From positions 62,001-126,000 of the forward strand of contig NZ_NNBL01000008.1 of NCBI RefSeq assembly GCF_002803065.1: 64,000 nt of DNA, given 5' to 3'. A model generated the notes under the pieces. The model saw nothing but the letters and a program-made list of their open reading frames with translations, made no database searches and was not told the DNA's origin. Below are positions 17,354 through 27,144 of this stretch, piece by piece. This DNA is from Streptomyces sp. CB01635. Lineage in GTDB: Bacteria > Actinomycetota > Actinomycetes > Streptomycetales > Streptomycetaceae. The position numbers and the translations under genes are program-made. How positions within the stretch are numbered: position 1 is the stretch's first letter; each line of letters opens with the position of its first letter.

Positions 17354-18340
17354 TCAGCGCAGCAGGGATCGAGGCCGCGACGCCAGGATTGCCTCGGCCT
17401 CGTCACTGATCGTCCGGACCACGTCCGCAGCGGGGCGGACGGCGTCGACGAAGGTCGCGGACTGACCGTAGAGGATCTCGCTCGTGTCGGGGTCAGGTGG
17501 GGCCTCGAAGGGGTTGATGTCTTCCGCGGGCGCGAACTCCTCTTTGCGGTCCCGCAGCATTGCCTCACGTCCTGACCACTCATCGGTGAACCGATTTCGG
17601 CGGACGCGTGTGCCGATGGTCGCCGGCCAGGGCAGTCCCGAGGCGATGTCGTAGGCCCGCGTCCATACGGTGTCGCCGCCATCGCTGTCGACGATCAGGC
17701 GCTTGTGGACGTCGTGTACCTCGACCGCCTCGGGCGTGGCGAGAAACGCCGTGCCCAGCCAGGCGCCGTCCGCACCGGCGGTGAGGACCGCCGCGAGTGT
17801 TCGGCCGTCGCCAATGCCCCCTGCGGCCAGTACCGGTACACCGGGATAACGCCTTACGATCCCGGCCAGGAACGGCAGCAGGCCCATCGTCCCGGTGTGG
17901 CCACCGGCCTCGGTGCCCTGCGCCACGAGGACATCGGTGCCCGCGGCGACGGCCGTCTCCGCGTCATCGTAGGTCTGGACTTGGCACATCACTCGGGCTC
18001 CCGCGTCCTTGGCGCGAGCAAGCCACGGCTGGGGGTTGGCGAACGACAGCGCGATGATCTCTGGTCGCTCCTCCAGTGCGGCGTCGAAATGCGGCTCGCT
18101 GAAGGGGAGGAACGGCGTGATGAAGCCGACCCCGAACGGTCGGTCCATCGTGGCTCGAATGGTCGCGATCTGCTCACGGATCCAGTCAGGTCCCTTCCAG
18201 GGATGCGTACCCCCGAAGGAGCCGAGCCCGCCGGCGGCGGAAACCGCGGCGGCGAGTGTCCCGCCGCTGTGCAAGCTCATGGGAGCCGCCATCACCGGAT
18301 ACCTGAGGCCGAACATTTCAGTAAATCTCGTATTCAACAT
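17354..18340 (-). CDS. Nitronate monooxygenase-type NAD(P)H:flavin oxidoreductase
   Basis: A 328-residue TIM-barrel flavoprotein. FMN-site phrases are YPVMAAPMS at the start, the loop LVAQGTEAGGHTG, and VLAAGGIGDGRTLAAVLTAGADGAWLG in its usual place, here split as GGIGDGRTLAAVL and GADGAWLGTAFLATPE. The histidine in EAGGHTG is the expected catalytic base of class I/II nitronate monooxygenases. Such enzymes oxidise alkyl nitronates with oxygen or act as enoyl reductases. The C-terminal 90 residues resemble the longer actinobacterial subgroup. Start ATG 18340. It is divergent from the broken aldolase gene and has no operon partner. Confidence 0.9.
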   Translation of the reverse strand: MLNTRFTEMFGLRYPVMAAPMSLHSGGTLAAAVSAAGGLGSFGGTHPWKGPDWIREQIATIRATMDRPFGVGFITPFLPFSEPHFDAALEERPEIIALSFANPQPWLARAKDAGARVMCQVQTYDDAETAVAAGTDVLVAQGTEAGGHTGTMGLLPFLAGIVRRYPGVPVLAAGGIGDGRTLAAVLTAGADGAWLGTAFLATPEAVEVHDVHKRLIVDSDGGDTVWTRAYDIASGLPWPATIGTRVRRNRFTDEWSGREAMLRDRKEEFAPAEDINPFEAPPDPDTSEILYGQSATFVDAVRPAADVVRTISDEAEAILASRPRSLLR

Positions 18341-18465
18341 GGGCTTAAAGTAGCGAAAACACCGAACCCGACCAACTACTCAACTTGAATTCGTGATGTC
18401 CGGGTGCCGCACCGCACCTCCTCCATGTCGGCCTGACTGTCCCGTTTGTGTGCTGTTGCGGCCAG

Positions 18466-18955
18466 GCTCCGTGGACGTGATGGAACGCAACATCAGCGGG
18501 CTGACAGCCGCGGCCGGTGCCTGCGGTTTTGCGGTGCGTCCCCACGCGAAGCCGCACAAGTGTCGGAAGATCGCCGACAGACAGATCGGCGCTGGAGCAG
18601 TGGGCCTGACGGTGGCTACGGTTGGCGAGGCTGAGGTATTCGCCCGTGATGGCGCCACCGATCTGTTCATCGCCTCCCCGCTGTGGGTCGACGACAGCAA
18701 GGCTCGGCGGCTGCGTCGACTCGCAGAGACCGCACGCCTGCGCGTCGGGGCCGACTCCGTCGAGAGCGTCCAGCGTCTCGGGCATGCAGTTCGGGGGACC
18801 GCGCGCCCGGTCGAAGTGGTGATCGAGGTCGACAGCGGCGTCGGCCGGGAGGGCCCCGGTGCACTCCGGTGAACCTGGCCGATGAACTGGTCATTGTGCA
18901 GGGTGGGCAGATCGTGGACCGCTGGGCGGTGGCGGCCCGAGGGGCCAATGCCTGA
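18466..18955 (+). pseudogene. D-threonine aldolase/D-serine deaminase-like gene with internal deletion
   Basis: The 5' part reads VDVMERNISGLTAAAGACG and FAVRPHAKPHKCRKIADRQ; the latter contains the lysine region that holds pyridoxal phosphate in the alanine-racemase-like barrel of this family. After VVIEVDSGVGREGPG near 18860 the frame changes and only the far C-terminus remains (NLADELVIVQGGQIVDRW, ending at 18953-18955). Roughly 200 residues of the middle are gone, and the first few residues are also missing. Intact members are about 380 residues and cleave or deaminate D-3-hydroxyamino acids. Confidence 0.7.
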
Positions 18956-19289
18956 CGGACACGCGAGGGCACGGGCCATGCGTGGTCGCGCGCCCGGCCC
19001 GTGCGACCGACCGCCGTGAGGGTCCGGAGCGTCAGGGGGTGTGCTCGTCTGCACCGGCTACGAGGCCGGGGGAAAGCGCGCCACTGCGACGAAGCTCTGC
19101 TGAAGGCGTGCGGTCGACCCGTGACCAGCATCGGCCCCGAGAGAATCGCCGACGCGACGAGTAGGCACGTGCGACGCGATACACGCGTGGGCAGGTGCGT
19201 GGTTCGGGATGACCGGTTCCTCGCACGGTGCCCCGCAGCCCGGCAGGTTGGACGGGCTGCGGTGGCGCACCACGAGGGCTCGCGGGGGG
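18956..19289. other. Gene-free stretch ending in a run of nine G
   Basis: No gene is recognised. At its right edge a G9 run marks the point where the enoyl-CoA hydratase remnant loses its normal C-terminus. Confidence 0.4.
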
Positions 19290-19592
19290 GGGCGTAGCGG
19301 TCAGCGGCCTTCGGTGGGCGCTTTTCGGCGAAGGCGTGGGCTCCTTCCTGCACGTCGTGGGACGCGAGAACCGGTGCGACGAGCCGGTCCTGCTGGCGGA
19401 AGGCGTCCTGGTCGCCGTATGCGGTCCGCTCGTTGACCGCGCGTTTGACGGCCGCGAGGGGCAGCGGGGCGTTGCGCGCGATGCGGTGGGCCACTTCCAC
19501 GGCTTTGGTGAGCGTCTCGCCGGGTGGGGTGAGGTGGTTGACGAGGCCGAGCTGATGAGCCTGTTCGGCGGACAGGGGGTTTCCTGCGAGGA
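19290..19592 (-). pseudogene. Enoyl-CoA hydratase, 3' fragment
   Basis: Read leftward it gives GNPLSAEQAHQLGLVNHLTP, then ETLTKAVEVAHRIARNAPL, and AFRQQDRLVAPVLASHDVQE ending near PPKAADR. These are the last 100 residues of a crotonase-family enzyme. The oxyanion-hole half is missing: upstream, at about 19593, the frame continues without interruption into an IS5-type transposase remnant. The true stop is also lost. Confidence 0.75.
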
Positions 19593-19830
19593 GGAGGACC
19601 CCGAGGAGGAGTCCGACGGTGTCGATGACGATGCTGCGCTTGCGTCCGACGATCTTCTTGCCGACGCCGATGCCCTACTCAAAGGCAGGCACGTTGGTGG
19701 AGGTCTTGTTGCTCTGGGAGTCGATGACACACGCGGTCGGTTCCTCCCCCCGGCCTTCCTGCCGGGGGACTTGGCGGCGGAGGAGACTTCGGACGGCGGT
19801 CGCGATCGACCGGACAGACCTGGCCGTGTC
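19593..19830 (-). mobile_element. IS5-type transposase fragment
   Basis: Read leftward, GRGEEPTACVIDSQSNKTST contains the first Asp of the DDE triad (VIDSQS). An in-frame TAG follows, then GIGVGKKIVGRKRSIVIDTV, the next conserved block. The element is then fused in frame to the enoyl-CoA hydratase remnant. The 5' part and the second half of the transposase are absent, so this is a dead remnant. Confidence 0.75.
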
Positions 19831-19862
19831 CTGTGACGGCCGCGGACCGCGCATCCGACCGC

Positions 19863-20480
19863 TCACGAGGGCGGGTCCGTCCCGGCCTGCTCGCTCACCA
19901 GGTACCGCGCGTACCAGTCCGGCCAGTCGGGGTCCTCCGCACCCATGCGCGCCTCGTGCTCACCGTGCGCCGCCGCGGCCCGCCGCAGGGCGCCCGCCAG
20001 GTCCTCGGCCGAGGCGAACGACGTGGTCGCGGGATCCAGCCGTCCCGGAAGCCTTGCGGTGACCTCCTGCAGGAGCCAACCGTTGCCGTCCGGGTCGCTG
20101 AACGACAGGAAGGAGCCATAACTGCCGCGTTGTGGGTCAGGACCGGACACCCGGGCGTCAGCGCCGGCGTGGTGGAAGAGGCCGCCTGCGTCGTGAAACA
20201 CCTCGCTCGGGTCGGCGCCGCGTCGTATCAGCTCGTCATGGGCGGCCTCGATGTCGTCGACGACCAGGTGCAAGCCTCGAGCCGAGCCGGGGGCCTGATC
20301 GGTGACCGATCTGCCGAAGATGACCGACGCCGGGGAACCCGGAGGGGTCACCTGCACCACCCGGAAGTCCCCGTCAGGGGCGATGTCCGCGTCGAGCCTC
20401 CAGCCCAGCGCCGTGTAGAAGTCCTTGGCCCGGTCGACGTCGGACACCGGCACCACGACGACCTCGAGTTTCATGTCCAT
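19863..20480 (-). CDS. VOC family protein
   Basis: A 205-residue protein starting at ATG 20480, six bases behind GGGAGG. It opens KLEVVVVPVSDVDRAKDFYT and LGWRLDADIAPDGDFRVVQV, and closes its VOC fold with YGSFLSFSDPDGNGWLLQEV. A further 55 residues form an extra helical, acidic tail (DLAGALRRAAAAHGEHEARM, DPDWPDWYARYLV). This is the well-known actinobacterial long form. Metal ligands are expected at the His of LHLVVDDI and the Glu of LLQEV. The catalytic role is unknown. Confidence 0.9.
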   Translation of the reverse strand: MDMKLEVVVVPVSDVDRAKDFYTALGWRLDADIAPDGDFRVVQVTPPGSPASVIFGRSVTDQAPGSARGLHLVVDDIEAAHDELIRRGADPSEVFHDAGGLFHHAGADARVSGPDPQRGSYGSFLSFSDPDGNGWLLQEVTARLPGRLDPATTSFASAEDLAGALRRAAAAHGEHEARMGAEDPDWPDWYARYLVSEQAGTDPPS

Positions 20481-20799
20481 GGCTTGCGCCTCCCGTCTCG
20501 GAGGGGATATCGGCGACGACCGGATCCGCGGTGGCGCCGGGCTTGGAGGACGCATCCCACGGCACTCGAAACGCGTTGCGAGCGCCCCGTCTCACGCCCG
20601 GCCCGGCAGCGCCCTGACGCCCTGTCGAACGGGCTGTGTCGTGTTCCAGCGTAGACACGCGTTTGATCAGGCCGCATGTGGACGCTCTCCCACTTCGCCG
20701 GCAGTGGATCACGAAAGGCGCCGGACGAGGTGGTGCTGCCTGTGGGAGCGCGCGAGCTCGACGGCCGACTGCGGCCTGGGCCGAGGGCAGTGCCCGGCC

Positions 20800-21088
20800 A
20801 GTGTGCGACGAGCTGCTGGCCGCCGTCGATGTCGTACGTGGCCGCCAGTGAGGGCGCCGTTGGCCATGATGTGCAGTGCGAGGGCGCCGACATCCGCCGG
20901 TCCGACTACCCGGCCAATTGGCAGTGTCTTCCTCAACTCCTCGCGCCGCGCCTCGAGTTGGTCACCGAGGAGGGAGGCCGACAGCGGTGTGTCCACGAAC
21001 CCGGCCGCGATGAGGTTGACCCGGACAGGGGCGACCTCCAGTGCCAGGTTGGCGGTCAGCGCCGGCAGCGCCGCGCTGAGGGGTCCCG
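20800..21088 (-). pseudogene. Short-chain dehydrogenase/reductase, 3' fragment
   Basis: From an ATG at about 21088 it reads MTGPLSAALPALTANLALEV, then RVNLIAAGFVDTPLSASLLG and LPIGRVVGPADVGALALHIM. This is the substrate-loop and C-terminal part of an SDR. A frameshift near GGHV is needed to reach YDIDGGQQLV, the usual end. The glycine-rich nucleotide site and the Tyr-Lys catalytic pair are missing. Its right border touches the broken FemX-like gene on the opposite strand. Confidence 0.7.
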
Positions 21089-21091
21089 TCA

Positions 21092-21954
21092 TCGACTGGT
21101 ACGACGAGGACCTCGGCCGGTGGCTGCAGCCGCTGCTGGCGCATCTCAAGTCGCAGGGCGCGTTCACGGTGAAGATGGGAACGCCCGTCGTCGCGCGCCG
21201 CTGGGATGCGACCATGGTCAAGGACGCGATCGCCGACCCGCAGACCCACCGGCTCGGCGAGGCTGGGCCCACCGCCCAGGACCCCTGGGCCTTTGAGCTC
21301 ATGGATCGGCTGCGGGGCCTGGGCTGGCAACAGTCCGGTGGCGGCAGCGAGGAGGGCTTCGCGGCCGGTCAGCCTCGCTACGTCTTCCAGCTCTCCCTCG
21401 CCGACCGCTCGCCGGACGAGATCCAGCGCGGCCTCAACCGGTTGTGACGACGCAACGTCAGGAAGGCCGAGAAGGCGGGCGTCAAGGTCATCAGAGGGCT
21501 ACGACGACTGGCCACCGTCTGCACGCTCTACGCCGCGACCGCCGTCCGCGATCCATTCATCGCCCGCCCGCTGGCGTACTTCCAGCGCATGTGGAAGGCC
21601 CGACCGGATGCGGCTCTACCGTGCCGAACACGACGGAGAGGTGCTGGCCGCCGCTACCATGCTCACCGTCGGCCAGCACGTCTCGTACTCCTACAGCCTC
21701 CACCAGCCGCAAGCGCGAAGTGCAGCCCAACGAAGCCATCCAGTGGCAGATGATCCGCGACGCCCATGCCCTGGGCGCGAGTGTCTACCACTTCCGCGGC
21801 ACGACCGACACCCTGGACGAGAACAACCAGCTGCTCGGGCTCCTCCACCGAGATCGGCACCGGCGGACAGGCAGCCGAGTACGTCGGCAAGTGGGACTTC
21901 CCGCTCAACAAACTGCTGCACAAAGCCCTCGACCTCTACACGGCACGGTATTGA
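21092..21954 (+). pseudogene. FemX-type peptidoglycan bridge aminoacyltransferase, multiply frameshifted
   Basis: The first frame to 21447 covers the middle of the first GNAT-like lobe (LGRWLQPLLAHLKSQGAFTV, LRGLGWQQSG, RYVFQLSLADRSPDEIQRGL). Other frames then supply RNVRKAEKAGVKV, AYFQRMWKARPD and HDGEVLAAATMLTVGQHV, ending with AAEYVGKWDFPLNKLLHKAL and the TGA at 21952-21954. At least three shifts are present and the N-terminus is gone. Intact members use aminoacyl-tRNA to add bridge residues to lipid II in the cytoplasm. Confidence 0.7.
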
Positions 21955-22103
21955 CTACACTTCGACTACGGCCACGACACCAACTGACGACCCCGATCCC
22001 GTGCGTCCGCCGACCTGACGGGCGGCGGACCACATCGACGCCGTCTGGCCCCGCGCGCCAGGTGCAGAGAAGCATCTTCGCCTCCTGCGGGCAGGACGGT
22101 TCC

Positions 22104-22295
22104 GGGTTCTGACGGAGCGTGAGAAGAACAACGGCGTCGCTATCGCCTCGACCGAGAGTTTCAGCGGCTGGACCAGGACTTTCACCGATCCGCGGCTCTG
22201 CGCGGCCATGGTCGATCGGCTCACCTTCGGCGGCAGCCTGATCCAGACCGGCACCGAACCCTGCCGTCTCACCATCGCCCAGGCCCGCCGCAGCC
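22104..22295 (+). mobile_element. IS21-type IstB helper ATPase, C-terminal fragment
   Basis: LTEREKNNGVAIASTESFSG, then WTRTFTDPRLCAAMVDRLTF and GGSLIQTGTEPCRL match the end of IstB-like AAA+ proteins, the helper of IS21 transposases. Walker motifs and IstA are absent. Flanking sequence is decayed, and no terminal repeats were identified. Confidence 0.65.
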
Positions 22296-22334
22296 CAGGA
22301 CGCCACCGCGGGATGACGCTGTCCCGGAGTAATG

Positions 22335-23309
22335 TCAGGGTCGGGAGCGCTTCAGGCGGCGGCCCAGGAGGACGGCTCCTGTGCCGGCGATCAACGAGGC
22401 GGCGGCTATGCCGGTGAGTACGGTCTCGGCCCGGGCGTCATGAGTGGTTCCGGTGGCGGCCAGAGCAGGCCGGGCGGAATCGGCCGCCGTGGCGGCTTGG
22501 AGGACGAGGTCGGTGACCGCGTCGGGGTGGGAGATCATGGCCACGTGGGAGGAGTCGATCTCCACCATGTGTGAACCCGCGCGTTTCGCCTCGAAGCGTT
22601 CCTGGTCGGGATTGATGGTCTTGTCCTGCTTCGCGACGAGGAACCACGACGGGATGTGCTTCCAGGCGGCCACCTTGGCCGTCTCCGAGAACGCAGTCGT
22701 TGCCGCGGGCCGTTGGGTGACCGCCATGACCCTCGTGGTGCTTTCCGGCAGGTCGGCGGCGAAGACCGGATGGATCCTGTCGGGCTTGAGGTACAGGTCT
22801 GTCCCGCTGACGCCGCCGGCCCGGTAGGGAACGGACTTCGTGGCGGTGCCGAGTTCGCTCGGGAACTTGGCCCCCAGGGTCATTCCGCTCTCGCCCACGT
22901 CGGGCATCAGCGCCGATACGTACACCAGGGACTTCACCTGGGGGTTGCCCTCGGCGGCCGTGCTGATCAACGCGCCGCCGTATGAGTGGCCCGCCAGCAC
23001 GATCGGGCCCTTGATGCTGTCCAGCACGGAGGCGATGTAGGCGGAGTCGCTGTACAGCCCGCGCAGCGGGTTGGCGGGAGCGATGACGGAGTAGCCACGG
23101 CGCTGGAGCCGTTCGACTACGCCATTCCAGCTGGAGGCGTCCGCGAAAGCCCCGTGCACCAGCACGATGGTGGGTTTGGCCGTGGTCGTGCCACCGTCCG
23201 CGGCGACAGGGGCCGCCACGCCCGTGCACAGGGCCACGGCGCACCCGGCTGCCATGACGTGTGCGCGACGTATTCGGCGCCGTGAACCGGGGACCGGAAA
23301 TGCTGCCAT
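22335..23309 (-). CDS. Secreted, membrane-tethered alpha/beta hydrolase
   Basis: A 324-residue protein from ATG 23309, behind GGAAAGCGAG. Twin arginines (SRRRIRRAHVMAAGCAVALC) precede a signal segment that probably ends near APVAADGG. The hydrolase fold follows: TIVLVHGAFADASSWNGVVE supplies the oxyanion region, the nucleophile is Ser109 in LAGHSYGGALI, and the catalytic histidine is probably the one in IDSSHVAMISHP. A C-terminal helix (TVLTGIAAASLIAGTGAVLL) ending in GRRLKRSRP should hold the enzyme on the outer face of the membrane. The family includes esterases and many unassigned salicylate esterase-like proteins. Monocistronic. Confidence 0.9.
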   Translation of the reverse strand: MAAFPVPGSRRRIRRAHVMAAGCAVALCTGVAAPVAADGGTTTAKPTIVLVHGAFADASSWNGVVERLQRRGYSVIAPANPLRGLYSDSAYIASVLDSIKGPIVLAGHSYGGALISTAAEGNPQVKSLVYVSALMPDVGESGMTLGAKFPSELGTATKSVPYRAGGVSGTDLYLKPDRIHPVFAADLPESTTRVMAVTQRPAATTAFSETAKVAAWKHIPSWFLVAKQDKTINPDQERFEAKRAGSHMVEIDSSHVAMISHPDAVTDLVLQAATAADSARPALAATGTTHDARAETVLTGIAAASLIAGTGAVLLGRRLKRSRP

Positions 23310-24064
23310 GTTGTTCTCGCTTTCCGTGAGACCTACGGCATCTGAGAGTTCACCCATCCGCACCGGCCGGCGCAGCCATGCACTCCAACCGGGTGACAGA
23401 AGTGGGCCATGGGAGTGGATGTCGGAAGCAAAGGGTTTCGAAACCTACGTCGTACCCTTGTGCGCAGTCCCATGACCGCGCAGCGCCGTGCGCAGAGCAC
23501 TGGCTCGACTGGCTTTCCGTCGCAGAAAGCGTGCCACTGCGCGAACTTCCGTTCGACTCGCGGAGTAAACGGCCGGCTCGCCCTCCCGCACCGTTCTGAA
23601 GCGGTTCCCCGCCGGTCACCCCCTCGGCTCCTGGCCCGCCGAGAAAGGGGCAATCCGGGCTGCGGACCGGAGGCAGCCGGAAGATGCCCGCCGCTCCCCC
23701 ACCGTGCCGCCCGGCACGACCGCTGCTTCCCCTTCCCGCCGTCAGGCTCTCCGTCCCCAAATCGCCGCGCTCCCGCGCTCAGGCGGGCGGCCGGGTTCTC
23801 CGGAGCTGTCCTGCGGCTTGGTGTGGTCGGCCACCGGAGGACATGTCGGCGGTGAGGTGACTGTGTCGTGGGCGTGGCCGTCGGTGGGGTGCTGGCCGTG
23901 GACGTACGGCGTCGACAGTGGCGGGCGGCCGGGGTGCGCACCGCTACCCGGCGATCTCCGCTGCCCCAGCGCCCTGGTGCGTACCTGGTGTCTTTCGGCC
24001 GGCCTCGCCTGGTCGTCGATGCGGTGCGGTGCCAACACGGGCCGGGCTCAGGGCTGATGCGTTC
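23310..24064. other. Long gene-free stretch
   Basis: About 755 bases without a convincing gene. Frames overlap freely on both strands but show no conserved motif, and none has a clear ribosome site. It separates the hydrolase promoter from an ISAs1 remnant and is probably decayed DNA. Confidence 0.45.
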
Positions 24065-24297
24065 TCAGACTGCGAGATCGGGAAGTGCGGTGGCGTGGTC
24101 GGGACGTGACCGATAGTGGCCTGTTGCGGCGGCGATGTTGGTCCAGCCAGACGGGCGGATGAGCCCTAGGGTCAGATTGCGCAGGGTGACCATGGCGCCG
24201 GGGGCGGTGCCGATGCGAACGCGGGAGGGGTCCTCGCGAACGGTGACGTCTCACACGTGGCGCAGGGCCTCAACCGACCAGTGGTCCTGCACGGGTT
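24065..24297 (-). mobile_element. ISAs1-family transposase, C-terminal fragment
   Basis: Read leftward it gives EPVQDHWSVEALRHV, an in-frame TGA, then [40 protein letters not shown] and HYRSRPDHA, ending at the TGA 24065-24067. This is the characteristic end of ISAs1 transposases, which carries the last acidic residue of the catalytic triad. The rest of the element is gone. Confidence 0.75.
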
Positions 24298-24477
24298 CGG
24301 CGAGGAGCGGGCGAAGGCCGGGTCCGAAGGCTGGCAAGACGGTCAAGGTCCCGCCACGGCTGAGGTCCGCAAGCGCCCCACTGCGGTGTCGACCTCCGCG
24401 CGGATTCCGCGGCAGCATCTCGAAGTTCGCCGACAGTATCCGAGTAAAGCCGTTGAACGGCCCGCCCTGCTCGAGGC

Positions 24478-25053
24478 ATGATCAACTCTGTGGACACCTA
24501 CCTGGAGACCGAGCGCCTGACCCTGCGTCGCTTCACCACCGACGACGCGGACTTGCTGATCGAGTTGGACAGCGACGCCGCGGTGATGCGCTATCTGACC
24601 GGGGGTAATCCGACCGCCCCGGAGATTGTCCGTGAGCGCCACCTGCCAAACATCATCGGCGGCTACGAGAGGTGGCGCGGCGATCTTGGACTGTTCGCCG
24701 CGCACGAGAAGGACGGCGGCGCGTTCATCGGCTGGTTCTGTCTGCGTCCCGAGCCGCAGGGCCCGCTGGACGAGGTCGAACTCGGCTACCGGCTGCGGCA
24801 GGCGGCTTGGGGTAAGGGTTATGCCACCGAAGGCTCGCGGGCTCTGCTGGGCAAGGCGTTCGCAGGGCTCGGTGTGCGCATGGTCTGGGCTGAGACGATG
24901 GCCGTGAACCACGGCTCGCGCAACATCATGGAGAAGCTCGAAATGACGCTCGCTGACACCATCCCCACTCCCCCGGACATGGAGATGATCGAGGGCTCCG
25001 AGCACGGGGGCGTGCGGTACGAGATCACCAAGGAACAGTGGGAGCAGCAGTAG
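24478..25053 (+). CDS. GNAT family N-acetyltransferase
   Basis: A 191-residue acetyltransferase. It begins DTYLETERLTLRRFTTDDAD, has the acetyl-CoA loop in RQAAWGKGYATEGSRALLGK and ends with MAVNHGSRNIMEKLEMTLAD plus a short acidic tail. It belongs to the RimJ/RimL-like group and probably modifies an amine or a protein N-terminus. It is distinct from the GNAT at 14402 and has no operon partner. Confidence 0.9.
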   Translation: MINSVDTYLETERLTLRRFTTDDADLLIELDSDAAVMRYLTGGNPTAPEIVRERHLPNIIGGYERWRGDLGLFAAHEKDGGAFIGWFCLRPEPQGPLDEVELGYRLRQAAWGKGYATEGSRALLGKAFAGLGVRMVWAETMAVNHGSRNIMEKLEMTLADTIPTPPDMEMIEGSEHGGVRYEITKEQWEQQ

Positions 25054-25568
25054 CCACTGTGCGAACGCCCGCTCTGCATCCACAGGGCGAGCAGCGACCC
25101 CATCCGGTAGCGGCGGCCTCACGCCCGTCGTGGATCGGCAAGCCGGTCCAACACCTCGCACAGCGCGGCAAGTTCGGACAGCTCTGCAGACTGGTGCAGC
25201 AGTTCGGCGTCCCCACGGCGGCGCTTGAGAACGTCGATCAGGGACGATGGCATGCAAACGCGACCTCCTGGTTCGTGATCAACGACTTCGGCAACCTTGA
25301 TCATCAAGGGTCGCCTCCGTCGGAACCAAGCACGGCCAAGCAGGCCATCAGAAAACGTCCGCCTGCGAGTTGCTCATCTCGCCGCGTGAGGACGCACGCG
25401 CCCTGATACAGGACGCGATGCGTGTCGTAGCTGTGGGCCTGGACTTCCCTCAACATGTGCGCTTCCGGGAACTGCTGCCCTCCATATGGAATGGCGATGA
25501 GGACAGAGGTCTTCTCGGCAACGTGAGGTTGCGGTGTGTGACGGGGGGGGTGGGTGCCCGCTCGCGGC
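25054..25568. other. Stretch without a recognised gene
   Basis: A leftward frame at 25119-25307 could code for 62 residues (Leu/Glu-rich, ending LDRLADPRRA), but it has no family match that I recognise. The rest looks non-coding. A run of eight G lies near 25544. Confidence 0.35.
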
Positions 25569-25964
25569 CTAGTTCTGCGGAGCCAGGGTGCGTAGGACGT
25601 CGAACTCGTTGCCCTCGGGGTCTGCCATGACCACCCAGTTCCGTTCCGAGCCTTGGCCCACATCCGTCTTGGTGGCGCCGAGGCCGAGCAATCTGGTCAC
25701 CTCGTCCTCGGTGCTGCCGTCGATCGGGCTGACGTCAAGGTGAAGCCGGTTCTTCACGGCTTTGCCCTCGGGCACCTGGATGAACAGCAGGGTGGGCGGC
25801 ATCTGGCGGGCCCGAACATCCTCAACGGACGGCACCCAGGAGCCGATCTCGACCTTGCCCTCGCTCCGGTCGATCACCTTGAAGTCCAGGACCTCGCACC
25901 AGAAGGACGCGAGCCTCTCCGGATCATGGCAGTCGACGGCCAACTCAGTGAACCTACTTGTCAC
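25569..25964 (-). CDS. VOC family protein
   Basis: A 131-residue single-domain protein: RFTELAVDCHDPERLASFWC at the start, VKNRLHLDVSPIDGSTEDEV in the middle and WVVMADPEGNEFDVLRTLAP at the end. These are the strands of the glyoxalase-like group (DUF of the VOC clan) common in actinobacteria. The His of RLHLDV and the Glu of GNEFDV are in metal-ligand positions. Substrate unknown; monocistronic. Confidence 0.92.
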   Translation of the reverse strand: MTSRFTELAVDCHDPERLASFWCEVLDFKVIDRSEGKVEIGSWVPSVEDVRARQMPPTLLFIQVPEGKAVKNRLHLDVSPIDGSTEDEVTRLLGLGATKTDVGQGSERNWVVMADPEGNEFDVLRTLAPQN

Positions 25965-26145
25965 GACTCTCCCAGATAGTGTGGACGGGACTCAGAGTAT
26001 TGGCTCGTGTCGCCCGTCAGACAGATCCGGGATCTTCTTGACCATGGACATCAGTCGAACCTGACCCGACATCAGATACACGTCAAGCCCCGGTGAGGAA
26101 CAGGTCTGCAATGAACAGGTTCCAGGCACCGAGGGGCTGCACGCG

Positions 26146-26744
26146 TTGACCGGCATCAACCACACCGGCGTGCTCGATGTCGGCACGGCCACCGCCGAGA
26201 CCCTCGCGAAGCTGCTGGACGAACACCGTGAACGGCTCGGCACCCGCAAGGCCACCCGTGCGCTCGGCCCCTTCAAGCAGGGCGTGTTGGTCCTGCGCAG
26301 GTTCCTGGACGAGACCCGGCTGGCCCAGCTCGCCCGCGACAACCACATCTCCCTGCCCACGGCTTACCGCCACCTACACGAAGGGCTGAACGCGCTGGCC
26401 GACCACGCGGCTGAACTGTCCACCGCCCCGGAACGCGGCACGGCGGCCGGCTACACATACCTCAACCTCGACGGCATCGTCATCCGAACCGACCCCGTCG
26501 CCGCCCCCGGCCCCCCGATGACGCCGACCTGTGGTGGTCCGGCAAGCACAGCACCACGGCGGGAACATCCAGGTCGTCTCCGCCCCCGACGGCCGGCCGA
26601 TTTAGGCTTCCCCAGTCCGTCCCGGCCACGAGCACGACACCACCTGCGCTCGCACCCACGGCCTGGTCACCGACCTGACGGACTCGCCACCACCCTGGAT
26701 GTCCCCACCCTGACCGACCTCGGCTACGAAAACGCAGGCGACGT
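26146..26744 (+). pseudogene. DDE transposase (IS5-like, HTH-leading type), frameshifted
   Basis: From a TTG it reads LTGINHTGVLDVGTATAETL, then an HTH region (LAQLARDNHISLPTAYRHLH) and the first catalytic block YTYLNLDGIVIRTDPVA. Further frames give DLWWSGKHS and PTLTDLGYENAGD. The family's KHHGGNIQV and HDTTCAR blocks are only partly readable, so several indels are present. At about 26745 the sequence changes into a fragment of mnhD. No inverted repeats were identified. Confidence 0.65.
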
Positions 26745-26895
26745 CTTCCTCTCGACGGCCCTGACTGTCGGTGGCGCCTGGGCTGCCTTGCGCAGACCCG
26801 TGGACACCGAGCCCGCGCGCTGGGTGGCCCCTCTGTTCCGCCTGCAGTCCGGCCACGTGGGCGACGACGTCACCTTCACGCTGTCTGGGGCGCCC
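26745..26895 (+). pseudogene. mnhD/NuoN-like antiporter subunit, C-terminal fragment
   Basis: LTVGGAWAALRRPVDTEPAR and WVAPLFRLQSGHVGDDVTFT align with the last 50 residues of the intact MnhD at 34871-36682 (AVRRPATDEPARWAAPLHRL, QSGHLGDYVAFT). The fragment is in frame with the preceding transposase remnant and loses similarity before the end of the protein. It is clearly not a copy of the exact local gene, because many residues differ; it comes from a related Mnh locus. Confidence 0.6.
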
Positions 26896-27144
26896 TGCCG
26901 GCTGCAACGGGCACGGGACGTCACCGCTGCCACGCGTGCGCCGGCTCTGATTCTGCACCGGATCCCGCACCTGGTGCCGGATCAGGCAACGTTCGCCCTG
27001 TTCGCGACCTCGCGACGCTGCTTGAACCCCGCCTGACACAACACATCTAGCGGGAGGTGTCACGGACGACACCGCATGTATCGCTCACATTAAGAGACAA
27101 AGCTAAAATGGGCGTAATTAGCGCATAGAGGGAGGTTCATCCTC

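Noticed and set aside
23333-23941. Leftward frame of about 200 codons
   Set aside because: Pro/Arg-rich and without motifs or ribosome site; typical of non-coding high-GC DNA.
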